A stretch of DNA of 64,000 bases from Nocardia sp. NBC_00416 (GTDB lineage Bacteria; Actinomycetota; Actinomycetes; Mycobacteriales; Mycobacteriaceae). Both the position numbers and the translations under genes were made by a program. Under the pieces are notes generated by a model, which saw only the letters and a program-made list of their open reading frames with translations, did no database searches and was not told the DNA's origin. The stretch covers positions 5,086,501 through 5,150,500 of the forward strand of contig NZ_CP107932.1 in the NCBI RefSeq assembly GCF_036032445.1. The letters are read 5' to 3'. Of this stretch, positions 15,664 through 24,888 are shown piece after piece (the first letter of the stretch is position 1; each line of letters starts with the position of its first letter).

Positions 15664-16965
15664 ATGAAAACGCGTTGGTGGACCATCGCCATCATTCTGG
15701 GCCTGGTGGTGGTGAATTATATTGATCGCAGCGCCATCTCGTTCGCAGCCAGCCATCTGCGGGACGAGTTCGGGATCACGACGGCCCAGTACGGCATCAT
15801 CAGTTCCGCATTCTCGATCGGCTACATGCTCTTCGCCCTGCTCTCGGGGCCACTGGTCGATCGGTTCGGTTCCCGCCGGGTGCTCATCACGGGCATGTTC
15901 ATCTGGGCCGCGGCCACCGCGCTGACCCCGTTCGCCGGCGGATTCATCGGCCTGATCCTGCTGCGTATCCTCCTCGGAGCCGGTGAAGCGCCCTGCTTCC
16001 CGGCCGCGACCCGGATCGCCAGCCGGTGGTTGCCGGCGCACGAACGCGGTAAAGCACTCGCCATGATCGGTGGCGTCGCCGTTTCGGGCAGCCTGTTGAT
16101 CGGCGGACCGATCCTCACCCAGCTGATCGCGCTCACCAGCTGGAAGGGCATGTTCTGGGTCCTCGCGATCGCCGGGCTCGTCTGGGTCGCGGTGGCCTTC
16201 CCCTTCCTGAAGAACTCGCCGAGCGAGGCGTCGTTCGTCTCCGAAGAGGAACAGCGCTACATCCGGTCGGGTCAGACCGACGGTGAGGACAGCGGCCACG
16301 AGTCGAAAGTCGACTGGGGCGAGATCCTGCGCAACCGTAACCTGTGGCTGGTCGGCCTCGGCTACTTCTCGTGGGGCTTCATGTTCTGGGCCTTCATGTA
16401 CTGGCTCCCGCAGTACCTCGAACACGAATTCGGTCTGTCGATCAAGGCCGTCGGCGGATTCTCGGTGGCACCGTGGGCGGCCGGTGTCGTGGGTGCGCTC
16501 GCCGGCGGGATCCTGGTGGACCGCGTGTACAAACGCACCGAGAGCATCCGGTCCCGCTTCGTCATCATCGGCGTGGCACTGCTGCTCGCCGGGGCCTCGA
16601 TCGCCCCGATCGTGTTCTTCCCCGGCAATCTCACGATCGCGCTGATCTGCATCTCGGCCGGCGTCGGCTTCGGCTTCGTCACCGGCGGTATCTGGTGGGT
16701 GGCCTCGATCGACGCCGCACCGTCGCAGCCCGGTACGGCCGCCGGTTTCGCGGACGCCTGTTTCGCGCTGTCGGGCATCATCGCGCCGACGGTCATGGGC
16801 TTCATCGTGGGCCGGACGGGCACTTACAACGGTGGCTTCCTGGTCATGACGATCCTGTGCCTGGTGGGTGCGGTCGCGATGCTGTTCTTCACCAAGGAAC
16901 CGGAACGCGAACCGGCCGCAGTGGTTCCGGGCGCGCCGAAAGGCGAGTTCACCACCGCGAAATAA
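15664..16965 (+). CDS. MFS transporter (anion:cation symporter type)
   Basis: 433 residues with 12 predicted membrane helices. WWTIAIILGLVVVNYIDRSA at the N-terminus is the hallmark of the ACS family (hexuronate, phthalate, allantoate importers), and GPLVDRFGSRRVL is the MFS loop 2-3 motif. It most likely imports an organic anion that is the pathway substrate. It is the last gene of the plus-strand operon, 25 bp after the CoA-transferase, with AGGAG before ATG 15664. A strong hairpin follows. Confidence 0.87.
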   Translation: MKTRWWTIAIILGLVVVNYIDRSAISFAASHLRDEFGITTAQYGIISSAFSIGYMLFALLSGPLVDRFGSRRVLITGMFIWAAATALTPFAGGFIGLILLRILLGAGEAPCFPAATRIASRWLPAHERGKALAMIGGVAVSGSLLIGGPILTQLIALTSWKGMFWVLAIAGLVWVAVAFPFLKNSPSEASFVSEEEQRYIRSGQTDGEDSGHESKVDWGEILRNRNLWLVGLGYFSWGFMFWAFMYWLPQYLEHEFGLSIKAVGGFSVAPWAAGVVGALAGGILVDRVYKRTESIRSRFVIIGVALLLAGASIAPIVFFPGNLTIALICISAGVGFGFVTGGIWWVASIDAAPSQPGTAAGFADACFALSGIIAPTVMGFIVGRTGTYNGGFLVMTILCLVGAVAMLFFTKEPEREPAAVVPGAPKGEFTTAK

Positions 16966-17009
16966 CTGCCCGGGCCCCGGTGTGATCCGCCGGGCAGGGC
17001 GAGGGCGTG

Positions 17010-17042
17010 CGCCCCACGTGACGATGAGGGTCACGTGGGGCG
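17010..17042. terminator. Bidirectional hairpin terminator
   Basis: A perfect 13-bp stem (CGCCCCACGTGAC at 17010-17022 with GTCACGTGGGGCG at 17030-17042) with a 7-nt loop separates the convergent MFS and ECF42 sigma genes. Confidence 0.8.
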
Positions 17043-17079
17043 TACGCGTATTCCGTGCGGAAGTCGCGCGGAGACAGGC

Positions 17080-18225
17080 TCACTCACGCAACGACTGACC
17101 GATCCGCGCCGCCTGCAGGTTGAGGTGATGTCGTTCGGCCAGGTTGGGGGCCACTTCGGCGGCGTCGGCGTACAGCCGTGCCGCGGTCGGCAGGTCGCCC
17201 GCCTTCTCGTGCAGGTAGGCCGCGGCCGCGGTGTGGCGGGGCAGGCCGGGGTCCACCGCCGCCAGGGCCGCGAGCCCGGCCCCGGGACCGTCGGCCTCGC
17301 CGACTGCGACGGCCCGGTTGAGTTGCACGACCGGGCTCCCGGTGAGCCGGAGCAGCTCGTCGTACCAGTCGACGATCTGCACCCAGTCGGTCTCCTCCGC
17401 GCGCGGCGCATCGGCGTGCAGGGCGGCGACCGCGGCCTGCGCCTGGAACTCGCCGAGGCGGTCCCGGGCCAGTGCCGCCTGCAGGATGGCGACGCCCTCC
17501 GCGATGAGCGAGGTGTCCCAGCGGGAGCGGTCCTGCTCGGCCAGCGCGACCAAGCTGCCGTCGCGGCGCGTTCGCGCCGCTCGCCGGGCGTGATGCAGCA
17601 ACATCAATGCCAGCAGCCCCGCGGTCTCCTCGTCGTCGGTCATCGACGCCAACTGCCGGGTGAGCCGGATCGCCTCGGCCGCCAGGTCGACGTCGCCGGT
17701 ATAGCCCTCGTTGAAGACCAGATAGAGCACTCGTAGCACGGTCGCGAGGTCACCGGGCTCGGCGAATCGGACGTCGCGAACCGTGCGTTTGGCCCGGCTG
17801 ATCCGCTGCGCCATCGTCGCCTCGGGCACCAGATAGGCCCGTGCGATCTGCCGGGTGGTCAGACCGCCCACCGCGCGCAGCGTGAGGGCCACCGCGGCGG
17901 CCGGGGTCAGCGACGGATGGGCGCAGAGGAAGAAGAGCTGCAAGGTGTCGTCCGCCGACTCGGTAGGTCCGGGGGGCGGTTCGGCTTCGATCCGCTGCTC
18001 CCGGTCGCGGCGCGCAGCCGCGGAGCGGTGCGCGTCGAGGAACTTGCGCCAGGCGACCGTGACGAGCCAGCCCTTCGGGTCGGCGAGGGGCTGACCGGGC
18101 CAGGTGAGCGCGGCCTGGATGAGTGCCTCCTGCACGGCGTCCTCGGCCGTCGCGAAGTCGACTCCGCGATGCACGAGGACACCGATCACCGCGGGCGTCA
18201 GCTCCCGCAGCAGCAGTTCGTCCAT
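17080..18225 (-). CDS. ECF42-type RNA polymerase sigma factor with helical C-terminal extension
   Basis: 381 residues. Sigma-2 region about 8-75 (VDFATAEDAVQEALIQAALTW), sigma-4 about 105-160 (LTTRQIARAYLVPEATMAQRI), then a ~200-residue C-terminal helical/TPR-like domain (DUF6596 type) containing RVLYLVFNEGYTG. This layout defines the ECF42 group, which lacks a classical anti-sigma factor and is coupled to a DGPF/YciI protein, here the gene just upstream. The C-terminal domain is needed for function in characterised members. The start is GTG 18228 or ATG 18225 behind GGGGAGGA; I chose the ATG for its spacing. Confidence 0.87.
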   Translation of the reverse strand: MDELLLRELTPAVIGVLVHRGVDFATAEDAVQEALIQAALTWPGQPLADPKGWLVTVAWRKFLDAHRSAAARRDREQRIEAEPPPGPTESADDTLQLFFLCAHPSLTPAAAVALTLRAVGGLTTRQIARAYLVPEATMAQRISRAKRTVRDVRFAEPGDLATVLRVLYLVFNEGYTGDVDLAAEAIRLTRQLASMTDDEETAGLLALMLLHHARRAARTRRDGSLVALAEQDRSRWDTSLIAEGVAILQAALARDRLGEFQAQAAVAALHADAPRAEETDWVQIVDWYDELLRLTGSPVVQLNRAVAVGEADGPGAGLAALAAVDPGLPRHTAAAAYLHEKAGDLPTAARLYADAAEVAPNLAERHHLNLQAARIGQSLRE

Positions 18226-18262
18226 CACCCGATCCTCCCCCGAATGCGCCCTGACCGGTCCG

Positions 18263-18670
18263 TCACTCGGTGACCGTCGGCGGTGCGCTCATGATCGGGC
18301 GCACCTCCAGCCACTCGTGGATCGGCCGACCGCCGGCGCCGGGGGCCGCCGACAACTCGGCGGCGAGTTCGAGTGCGCGGTCGTAGGTGTCGACGTCGAT
18401 CATCGTCCAACCGGCGATCAGATCCTTGGTCTCCGCGAAAGGTCCGTCGGTGACCGGCGGCCGGCCCGCCCCGCCGGAGCGGACGAACGTGCCCTCCGAC
18501 GAGAGGGCCTGGCTGTCGACGAACTCGCCGGTCTGCTCGAGCCGGGCTGCGAAATCGGTCATGTACTGCACGTGGTCTTCGACCTCTTGCTGGGTCCACT
18601 GGTCCATCGGGACCGCGTTCACCGCTTCGGGGGCGCCGCGATAGTGCTTGAGAAGCAGGTACTTCGCCAT
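18263..18670 (-). CDS. YciI/DGPF-domain protein
   Basis: 135 residues. The YCII domain is recognised from KYLLLKHYRG at the N-terminus, the DGPF motif (VTDGPFAETKDLIAGW) and a C-terminal IHEWLEVRPIM. Such small dimeric proteins are constant partners of ECF42 sigma factors and are probable targets or modulators; the biochemical role is not established. ATG 18670 is preceded by GAGGAG; the longer frame to 18823 has no support. The gene is 37 bp upstream of the sigma gene in one operon and diverges from the NDH-like gene across a 258-bp gap in which I could not place promoters confidently. Confidence 0.85.
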   Translation of the reverse strand: MAKYLLLKHYRGAPEAVNAVPMDQWTQQEVEDHVQYMTDFAARLEQTGEFVDSQALSSEGTFVRSGGAGRPPVTDGPFAETKDLIAGWTMIDVDTYDRALELAAELSAAPGAGGRPIHEWLEVRPIMSAPPTVTE

Positions 18671-18928
18671 GTTGGTCTCCTCGGTCCGGTTGCGGCCACG
18701 GTGACCGCTTCCGCCCCTGGGACGGAACCGCCGTGCCGTTCTCGACATCCTCCGCCAAGTCTTTCTTCGGCACGTCCGGGCGGAGCGCTGCCCGGCGGCC
18801 ACCAGGTCCTGGGTCGGTACCACTGGCCGGTAGACGCACCCGCCGCCGAGTGATCCGTATCACACCATGTCAGGATTCCCGCCCCAGCGGTGTCTTGTGC
18901 TCGACCCCCTCGGAGCAAAGGAGACATC

Positions 18929-20158
18929 ATGGGCAAGAACATCGAAGTGGTCGTGATCGGCGGCGGGTATGCCGGAGTGATGGCAGCCAATCGCCTGACC
19001 CAGCGTGACGACGTGACGGTGACCGTGATCAACCCTCGGCCGGTCTTCGTCCCGCGGCTGCGTCTGCACCAGCTGGTCGGCGGGACCCACGACGCGGTCG
19101 TCGACTACCGGGAAGTCCTGGCCGAAGGCGTCCGGCTGGTCGTCGACAGCGCGGCACATATCGACGCGCCCGGGCGCAGCGTGACGCTGACCGCGGGCGG
19201 CACTGTCGGGTACGACTATCTGATCTACGCGGTGGGCAGCGACAGCGCAGGCCCGCACGTGCCGGGCGCGGCCGAATTCGCCCACCCGATCGCGACTCTG
19301 GAGGCGGCCCGGCGGGCGCGTTCAGTGCTGTGGGACACCCCGGCGACGACCCCGGTGACGGTCGTCGGGGGCGGTCCGTCCGGTATCGAGACCGCCGCGG
19401 AGCTGGCAGAGCAGGGCCGCGCCGTGACGTTGATCTGCGGTGGTGAACTCGGCCCGTACCTGCACCCCCGGGCTCGGCGAACCGCCCGCAAGTATCTTGC
19501 CGGGCTGGGCGCCGACATCCTCGAAGGCCCCGGTGCGTCGGTCACGGCGGTGACACCGGAAGCCGTGGAACTCGCCGACGGCCGCACGGTGGCGAGCCGG
19601 ATCACCATCTGGACCGTGGGCTTCGGTGTGCCAGATCTGGCGGCCCGCAGCGGGCTGCGCACCGACGCGACCGGGCGCCTGCTCACCAGCGAAACGCTGA
19701 CCAGTGTCGACGACGAGCGCATCGTCGCGGCCGGCGACTCGTCGGCGCCGTCGGACCTTCCCTTCCGGATGAGCGCCTACGCCGCGGGATGCCTCGGCGC
19801 CCATGCCGCCGACACCGTGCTGAACCGGATCGCCGGCCGGGCGGCCGCACCGATCGACCTGTCGTTCCCCGCCATGTGCATCAGCTTCGGCCGCGGTGCG
19901 GGTATCTTCCAGCTCGCCCACAAGGACGACACGGCGATGGGCCTCTACTTCACCGGGCCGGTGGGCAGGAAGCTCAAGGAGATCTCGTGCGCCGCGAGCG
20001 TCGCACACCTGGTGACCGAAGCACGCAAGCCCGGTTCACACTCCTGGCCCAAGGACGGCAAGCACCGGCCGCGGTTGCTGCAAGCGGCACGCGACCTTCC
20101 GGCGACGCCGGCCGCCGAGGACACCGGAATCCCCGTCGCCGCGCTCGGCGACCGGTGA
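18929..20158 (+). CDS. NADH dehydrogenase-like FAD oxidoreductase
   Basis: 409 residues of the pyridine nucleotide-disulfide oxidoreductase fold. It has an FAD-binding GGGYAGVMAA (11-20), a second nucleotide motif VVGGGPSGIETAAELAE and the FAD ribityl-binding block IVAAGDSSAPSD. It resembles type II NADH dehydrogenases and ferredoxin-reductase-like proteins but lacks an obvious C-terminal membrane anchor. ATG 18929 follows AAAGGAG. The ECF41 sigma gene starts 115 bp downstream; oxidoreductases are typical members of ECF41 loci and are often transcribed by that sigma factor. Confidence 0.83.
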   Translation: MGKNIEVVVIGGGYAGVMAANRLTQRDDVTVTVINPRPVFVPRLRLHQLVGGTHDAVVDYREVLAEGVRLVVDSAAHIDAPGRSVTLTAGGTVGYDYLIYAVGSDSAGPHVPGAAEFAHPIATLEAARRARSVLWDTPATTPVTVVGGGPSGIETAAELAEQGRAVTLICGGELGPYLHPRARRTARKYLAGLGADILEGPGASVTAVTPEAVELADGRTVASRITIWTVGFGVPDLAARSGLRTDATGRLLTSETLTSVDDERIVAAGDSSAPSDLPFRMSAYAAGCLGAHAADTVLNRIAGRAAAPIDLSFPAMCISFGRGAGIFQLAHKDDTAMGLYFTGPVGRKLKEISCAASVAHLVTEARKPGSHSWPKDGKHRPRLLQAARDLPATPAAEDTGIPVAALGDR

Positions 20159-20273
20159 CTTCGACTATCCGAGATATGGCCCGACTCCGACCGTGCAGGT
20201 GTATCGCATGCGCGTCGTCGCCGAAGCCCGGCGGCACCGGATCGACCGGGCGCCGACGAGACAGGAGAGATCC

Positions 20274-21236
20274 ATGCGAACAGGTGAGCCCGGCGGGCAG
20301 CGGTGCACCGACAGCGCGGCCGCCGCTGCTGACGGCGGCGGCGGCGACCGCACCACAATAGAAGCGACGGAAACGTTCCTCGCCCACCGAAATCTGCTGT
20401 TCACCGTCGCCTACGAGATGCTCGGGTCGGCGGCCGACGCCGACGACGTCCTCCAGGAAACCTGGTTGCGCTGGGTCGGGATCGATCCGGCGCACGTCGA
20501 CGAGGCTCGCGCGTATCTGGTCCGGATCACGACCCGGCAAGCGCTGAACCGACTGCGGTCCGTGAAACGCCGCAGAGAGGCGTACGTGGGATCCTGGCTA
20601 CCGGAGCCGTTGCTCACCACACCGGATGTGGCCGCCGACTTCGAGCTCGCCGAAAGCGTGTCGATGGCGTTGATGCTCGTCCTCGAGACACTGACCCCGA
20701 CCGAACGCGCGGTATACGTACTGCGCGAGGCGTTCGGAGTCGACTACGACGAGATAGCGGCCGCTGTCGGCAAGACCCCCGCCGCCGTACACCAGATCGC
20801 CCACCGTGCCCGACGCCATGTCGAAGCCCGCCGCCCGCGCCGTTCGGTCACCGCGGGCCAAGCCGAGGCGGCTCTCGACGCCTTCCGGCGGGCGGTCGAC
20901 ACCCGGGACCTACAAGGTCTGCTCGATGTGCTGGCCCCCGACGTCGTCTCGATCAGCGACGGTGGCGGTATCAAGCAGGCCGCGCCACGGCCGATCATCG
21001 GCGCGGACAAGGTGGCCCGCTTCATCGTCGGCGGCCTCACCAAGAACAACGTCGCACTCACCACCGAGCCGACCACGGTCAACGGCAGCCCCGCACTGGC
21101 TGTGCACTTCGACGGGGTGCTCGACGGCGTCATCGCGATCCGGATCGAGCAGCAGCGCATCATCGGCCTCTACTACGTCCGCAACCCGCAGAAATTGACC
21201 CACCTCGGGTCCGAGACCCCGCTCACCCTGCGATGA
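20274..21236 (+). CDS. sigJ: ECF41-type sigma factor (SigJ-like)
   Basis: 320 residues. Sigma-2 about 33-100 (LLFTVAYEMLGSAADADDVLQETW begins near 41), sigma-4 about 135-195 (DEIAAAVGKTPAAVHQI), then a SnoaL-like C-terminal domain (~205-320). Diagnostic ECF41 motifs are present: YVGSWLPEPL (105-114) in the linker, DGGGIK in the SnoaL domain and NPQKL (304-308) at the end. The C-terminal domain acts as a built-in positive and negative regulator in studied members. ATG 20274 has AGGAGAG upstream. The ECF42 operon is its close neighbour. The symbol follows the M. tuberculosis homologue and is tentative. Confidence 0.85.
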   Translation: MRTGEPGGQRCTDSAAAAADGGGGDRTTIEATETFLAHRNLLFTVAYEMLGSAADADDVLQETWLRWVGIDPAHVDEARAYLVRITTRQALNRLRSVKRRREAYVGSWLPEPLLTTPDVAADFELAESVSMALMLVLETLTPTERAVYVLREAFGVDYDEIAAAVGKTPAAVHQIAHRARRHVEARRPRRSVTAGQAEAALDAFRRAVDTRDLQGLLDVLAPDVVSISDGGGIKQAAPRPIIGADKVARFIVGGLTKNNVALTTEPTTVNGSPALAVHFDGVLDGVIAIRIEQQRIIGLYYVRNPQKLTHLGSETPLTLR

Positions 21237-21261
21237 CACCGAGTCGCACTACGACGGAGCG

Positions 21262-21648
21262 TTATTCGTGCGGGGGCTCGCCGGTGATGAGGTGGTCGGC
21301 GTGGCTGAGCCCCTCCCGGATCACGCGGGTGATGTGGCCGCCGTGCAGGCGGTAGATGATGCGGCGGCCCTCTTTACGAGTATCGACCAGTCCCGTGAAG
21401 CGGAGTTTGGCCAGATGCTGGCTCACCGCGGTGCGGGAGGCGCCGCACGCGTCGACCAACGCGGTGACATCGGCTTCGCCATGGGTGAGCAGCCACAGGA
21501 TGTGCAGGCGGGTGGGGTCGGCCAGCATCTGGAACATGCCACCCGCGGCCTCGAGGCGGGCGGCGTCCGGGGAGACCGGGTGGGTGAGGCTGGCCGGTGC
21601 CGGCGCGGGTTCGTCTGCACGCTCGGCCATCGTCGTCACCACTTTCAT
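21262..21648 (-). CDS. ArsR-family transcriptional regulator
   Basis: 128 residues: a winged-helix ArsR protein with FQMLADPTRLHILWLLTHGEAD (starting near 40), the recognition helix SRTAVSQHLAKLRFTGLV, and the beta-wing GRRIIYRLHGGH. The classical metal motif ELCVCD is replaced by ALVDACGAS, so only one of the two usual cysteines is present and metal sensing cannot be assumed. The start ATG 21648 overlaps the stop of the MFS gene (ATGA), so the regulator is translated after the transporter it probably represses. The inverted repeat at 22928-22957 is the likely operator. Confidence 0.87.
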   Translation of the reverse strand: MKVVTTMAERADEPAPAPASLTHPVSPDAARLEAAGGMFQMLADPTRLHILWLLTHGEADVTALVDACGASRTAVSQHLAKLRFTGLVDTRKEGRRIIYRLHGGHITRVIREGLSHADHLITGEPPHE

Positions 21649-22916
21649 CGGACCAGCACAGCCGCCGCGGCGGGCTGGTGCGCGGGCCACACGCGTGCGG
21701 CTGTGATGGACCCGAGTGTAGCCAGCAGGGCCAGGACCACCATGGAAAACGTATGGCCGGCCGCGGCCGCGACCCATCCGGCGATCGGATAGGTGAGCAG
21801 GAAGCAGGCGTGCGAAAGGGAGAACTGCGCGGTGAACACGGCCTGACGTCCGGGTTCGCCGGAGTGCCGGCGCAGCAGCCGCGCCGCCGGGGTGCTGATC
21901 ATCGAGGTTCCCGCGCCGAGTGCGAGCCAGGCCGCCACCAGGATCGTCCAGCCGACCCCCGGGCCGGGTCGGACGGCCGGCAGCAAGGCGGAAAAGAGCA
22001 GCGCGGCGGGGACGACAGTCGCGCCGGTGAGCATCAGACTCCGCTCGGGCAGGTCGGCGAGCAGACCTGGCAACAGCAGCGCGACCAGCATCGATCCGGC
22101 GCCGAAGCAGCCCAATGCGACCGCCGTCCCGGTATCGGTGCCGTGCAGCAGATCGCGAACGAAGACCACGGTATCGACCATCACCAGCCCGGTTCCGCTG
22201 GCTACCACCAGGTTCAGCGCCAGCAGGCCCCGCAGCGCCGGGTGCGAACCCAGCACCCGGGCCCCGGTGAGGACCCGCGCGATCAACGGCCGGGATCGGT
22301 CCGGCGGCGCGATAGCGGGCAGCGGGGTGGTCAGGACCAGCAGTGCCGACGCCAGGAAACCGGCGAGCGTGCCGAGGAACAGGGAGTGATAGCCGACGAC
22401 GGTGAGCGCGGCGGCGGCCAGCAAGGGCGACAGCAGCGCTTCGAGGTCGTAGGCCAGACGCGACAGCGACAGCGCGCGGGTGTAGTCGCTCTCGTCGGGC
22501 AGTACCGCGGGAATCATCGCCTGGAAAGCGGGTGTGAAAGTCGCCGAGGCCGCCTGCAGAACGAATATCAGCAGGTAGATCTGCCATGTCTGGCCGACGA
22601 ACGGCAGCAGCAACGCCACCGCGGCGCGTACGGCGTCGGCGGTGATCAGCACCGCTCGTCGCGGCAGCCGGTCGGTCAATGCGGCGATCAGCGGCGCCAC
22701 CGCGACATAGGCCACCATCTTGATCGCCAACGCCGTCGCGAGCACGGCGCCGGCGTCCGCGCCGGCCAGGTCGTAGGCCAGCAGACCCAGCGCGACGGTC
22801 AGCAATCCGGTCCCGGCCAGCGCCACCACCTGGGCGGCGAAGAGCCGTCGGAACACCTGGTGTCCCAGTACATCCAGCACCGCCGCACCCAACCTTCGTC
22901 TCCGCCGAACGAGCAT
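21645..22916 (-). CDS. MFS efflux transporter
   Basis: 423 residues, 12 membrane helices, of the MFS_1/enterobactin-exporter-like branch (YDLAGADAGAVLATALAIKM, LIAALTDRLPRRAVLITADAVRA loop 2-3 motif). ArsR-coupled members of this type often export drugs, metals or siderophores; the substrate here is unknown. It is first in a two-gene operon with ArsR, and ATG 22916 lies 11 bp from the palindromic operator, so repression is likely direct. Confidence 0.83.
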   Translation of the reverse strand: MLVRRRRRLGAAVLDVLGHQVFRRLFAAQVVALAGTGLLTVALGLLAYDLAGADAGAVLATALAIKMVAYVAVAPLIAALTDRLPRRAVLITADAVRAAVALLLPFVGQTWQIYLLIFVLQAASATFTPAFQAMIPAVLPDESDYTRALSLSRLAYDLEALLSPLLAAAALTVVGYHSLFLGTLAGFLASALLVLTTPLPAIAPPDRSRPLIARVLTGARVLGSHPALRGLLALNLVVASGTGLVMVDTVVFVRDLLHGTDTGTAVALGCFGAGSMLVALLLPGLLADLPERSLMLTGATVVPAALLFSALLPAVRPGPGVGWTILVAAWLALGAGTSMISTPAARLLRRHSGEPGRQAVFTAQFSLSHACFLLTYPIAGWVAAAAGHTFSMVVLALLATLGSITAARVWPAHQPAAAAVLVR

Positions 22917-22927
22917 CCACAGAACAT

Positions 22928-22957
22928 CCTATATGTGCGCACATGAGCACGTATAGG
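22928..22957. promoter_or_regulatory. Candidate ArsR operator
   Basis: Inverted repeat CCTATATGTGC (22928-22938) / GCACGTATAGG (22947-22957), 10 of 11 positions complementary, 8-nt spacer. It also contains the perfect 12-bp palindrome ATGTGCGCACAT (22933-22944). It lies directly upstream of the MFS-arsR operon and is AT-richer than its surroundings, as ArsR/SmtB sites usually are. The remaining gap up to the ABC ATPase gene at 23161 shows nothing else I can support. Confidence 0.6.
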
Positions 22958-23160
22958 TCGGGCCGGGCGGGCATCGGCCGACCCGCGCATCGCTCAACGG
23001 GTGGACAGTCGTTGCGTTCGCTGGCACGATACGCAGCGGAAAAGTACAGACCATGCGGAGCTCGAGAACACCAGCGGTAGCCTCTGACGCCATGACCACG
23101 CACATGTTGCGAATTCGCTCCACTTCGCGTGTTCCAAACGGTGAAGGGAAGTGAACAGCC

Positions 23161-24234
<1,074 letters not shown>

Positions 24235-24289
24235 TACCGCCCGCCCGCCGGGGCAGCTGAATCCACAGTGCGCCCGCGGCCCCGACGGT

Positions 24290-24784
24290 TCACCGCCGTC
24301 GGCCCGCGCGCCACTGTTCGTTGAGCCGGACACCCAGGTCGTCGACGCCGATCTCGCGACCCGATTCGCTGCGCACCTGGACCCGGACCGGATCCCCGGT
24401 AGCGGCCTCCACCAGATCGAGCGGCGGCGGCCCGGGTTGCAGGTGCGCATTGCCCCATTGCATCAGCGCCAGCACCACCGGGAGCAGATCGCGCCCCTTG
24501 GCGGTGAGCACGTACTCGTGCCGGGTGCGTTTGCCCTCCTCGCGATACGGCTGCCTGGTGAAGAGCCCCGCGTCGGTCAGTCTGCGCAATTGGCCGGCTA
24601 CGGCGGCGTCGGTGATGCCCACCCGGGACGCGAAACCGTCGAACCGGGTGGTCCCGTAGTACGCCTCCCGCAGGATCAGGATCGCCGAGCGGGTGCCGAC
24701 CACATCGAGCGCCTTCGCGATCGAGCAGTGGTCGGGTTTCCACGAGTCGAGATCGGCCAGGGGGCCTTCCATCACGGCTGCCAT
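24290..24784 (-). CDS. HxlR-family transcriptional regulator
   Basis: 164 residues: winged-helix HxlR domain with CSIAKALDVVGTRSAILILRE (starting near 20), GITDAAVAGQLRRLTDAGL as recognition region and RTRHEYVLTAKGRDLLPV. One cysteine early in the domain is a typical redox or aldehyde-sensing position in this family. ATG 24784 was preferred over the longer frame to 24829, because the extension would run over the palindromes of the control region. It is divergent from the thiolase gene, which it probably regulates. Confidence 0.85.
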   Translation of the reverse strand: MAAVMEGPLADLDSWKPDHCSIAKALDVVGTRSAILILREAYYGTTRFDGFASRVGITDAAVAGQLRRLTDAGLFTRQPYREEGKRTRHEYVLTAKGRDLLPVVLALMQWGNAHLQPGPPPLDLVEAATGDPVRVQVRSESGREIGVDDLGVRLNEQWRAGRRR

Positions 24785-24800
24785 CCGCTCATCATAGCCA

Positions 24801-24860
24801 TGCTGACTTGCCTCTACTAATGTCAGCACCTACTCTGGCTATAGATAACTTTAGCCAGAG
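24801..24860. promoter_or_regulatory. Two candidate HxlR operators
   Basis: Two perfect inverted repeats lie in the 104-bp divergent region: TGCTGAC/GTCAGCA (24801-24807 with 24822-24828, 14-nt spacer) and CTCTGGCTA/TAGCCAGAG (24833-24841 with 24852-24860, 10-nt spacer). The second is AT-rich inside and probably overlaps the thiolase promoter. Assignment to the adjacent HxlR protein is inference. Confidence 0.55.
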
Positions 24861-24888
24861 GAACGCTCTGGTGGCGGAAGGAATCAAC

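Noticed and set aside
15631..17034. 467-residue minus-strand ORF
   Set aside because: It is antisense to the MFS importer, His/Asp/Glu/Gln-rich with no domain, and is the usual mirror of a high-GC membrane gene.
18850..18928. ECF41-type promoter (TGTCACA / CGTC) upstream of the NDH-like gene
   Set aside because: A TGTCAGG is present, but no CGTC at the right distance; the match is too weak to report.
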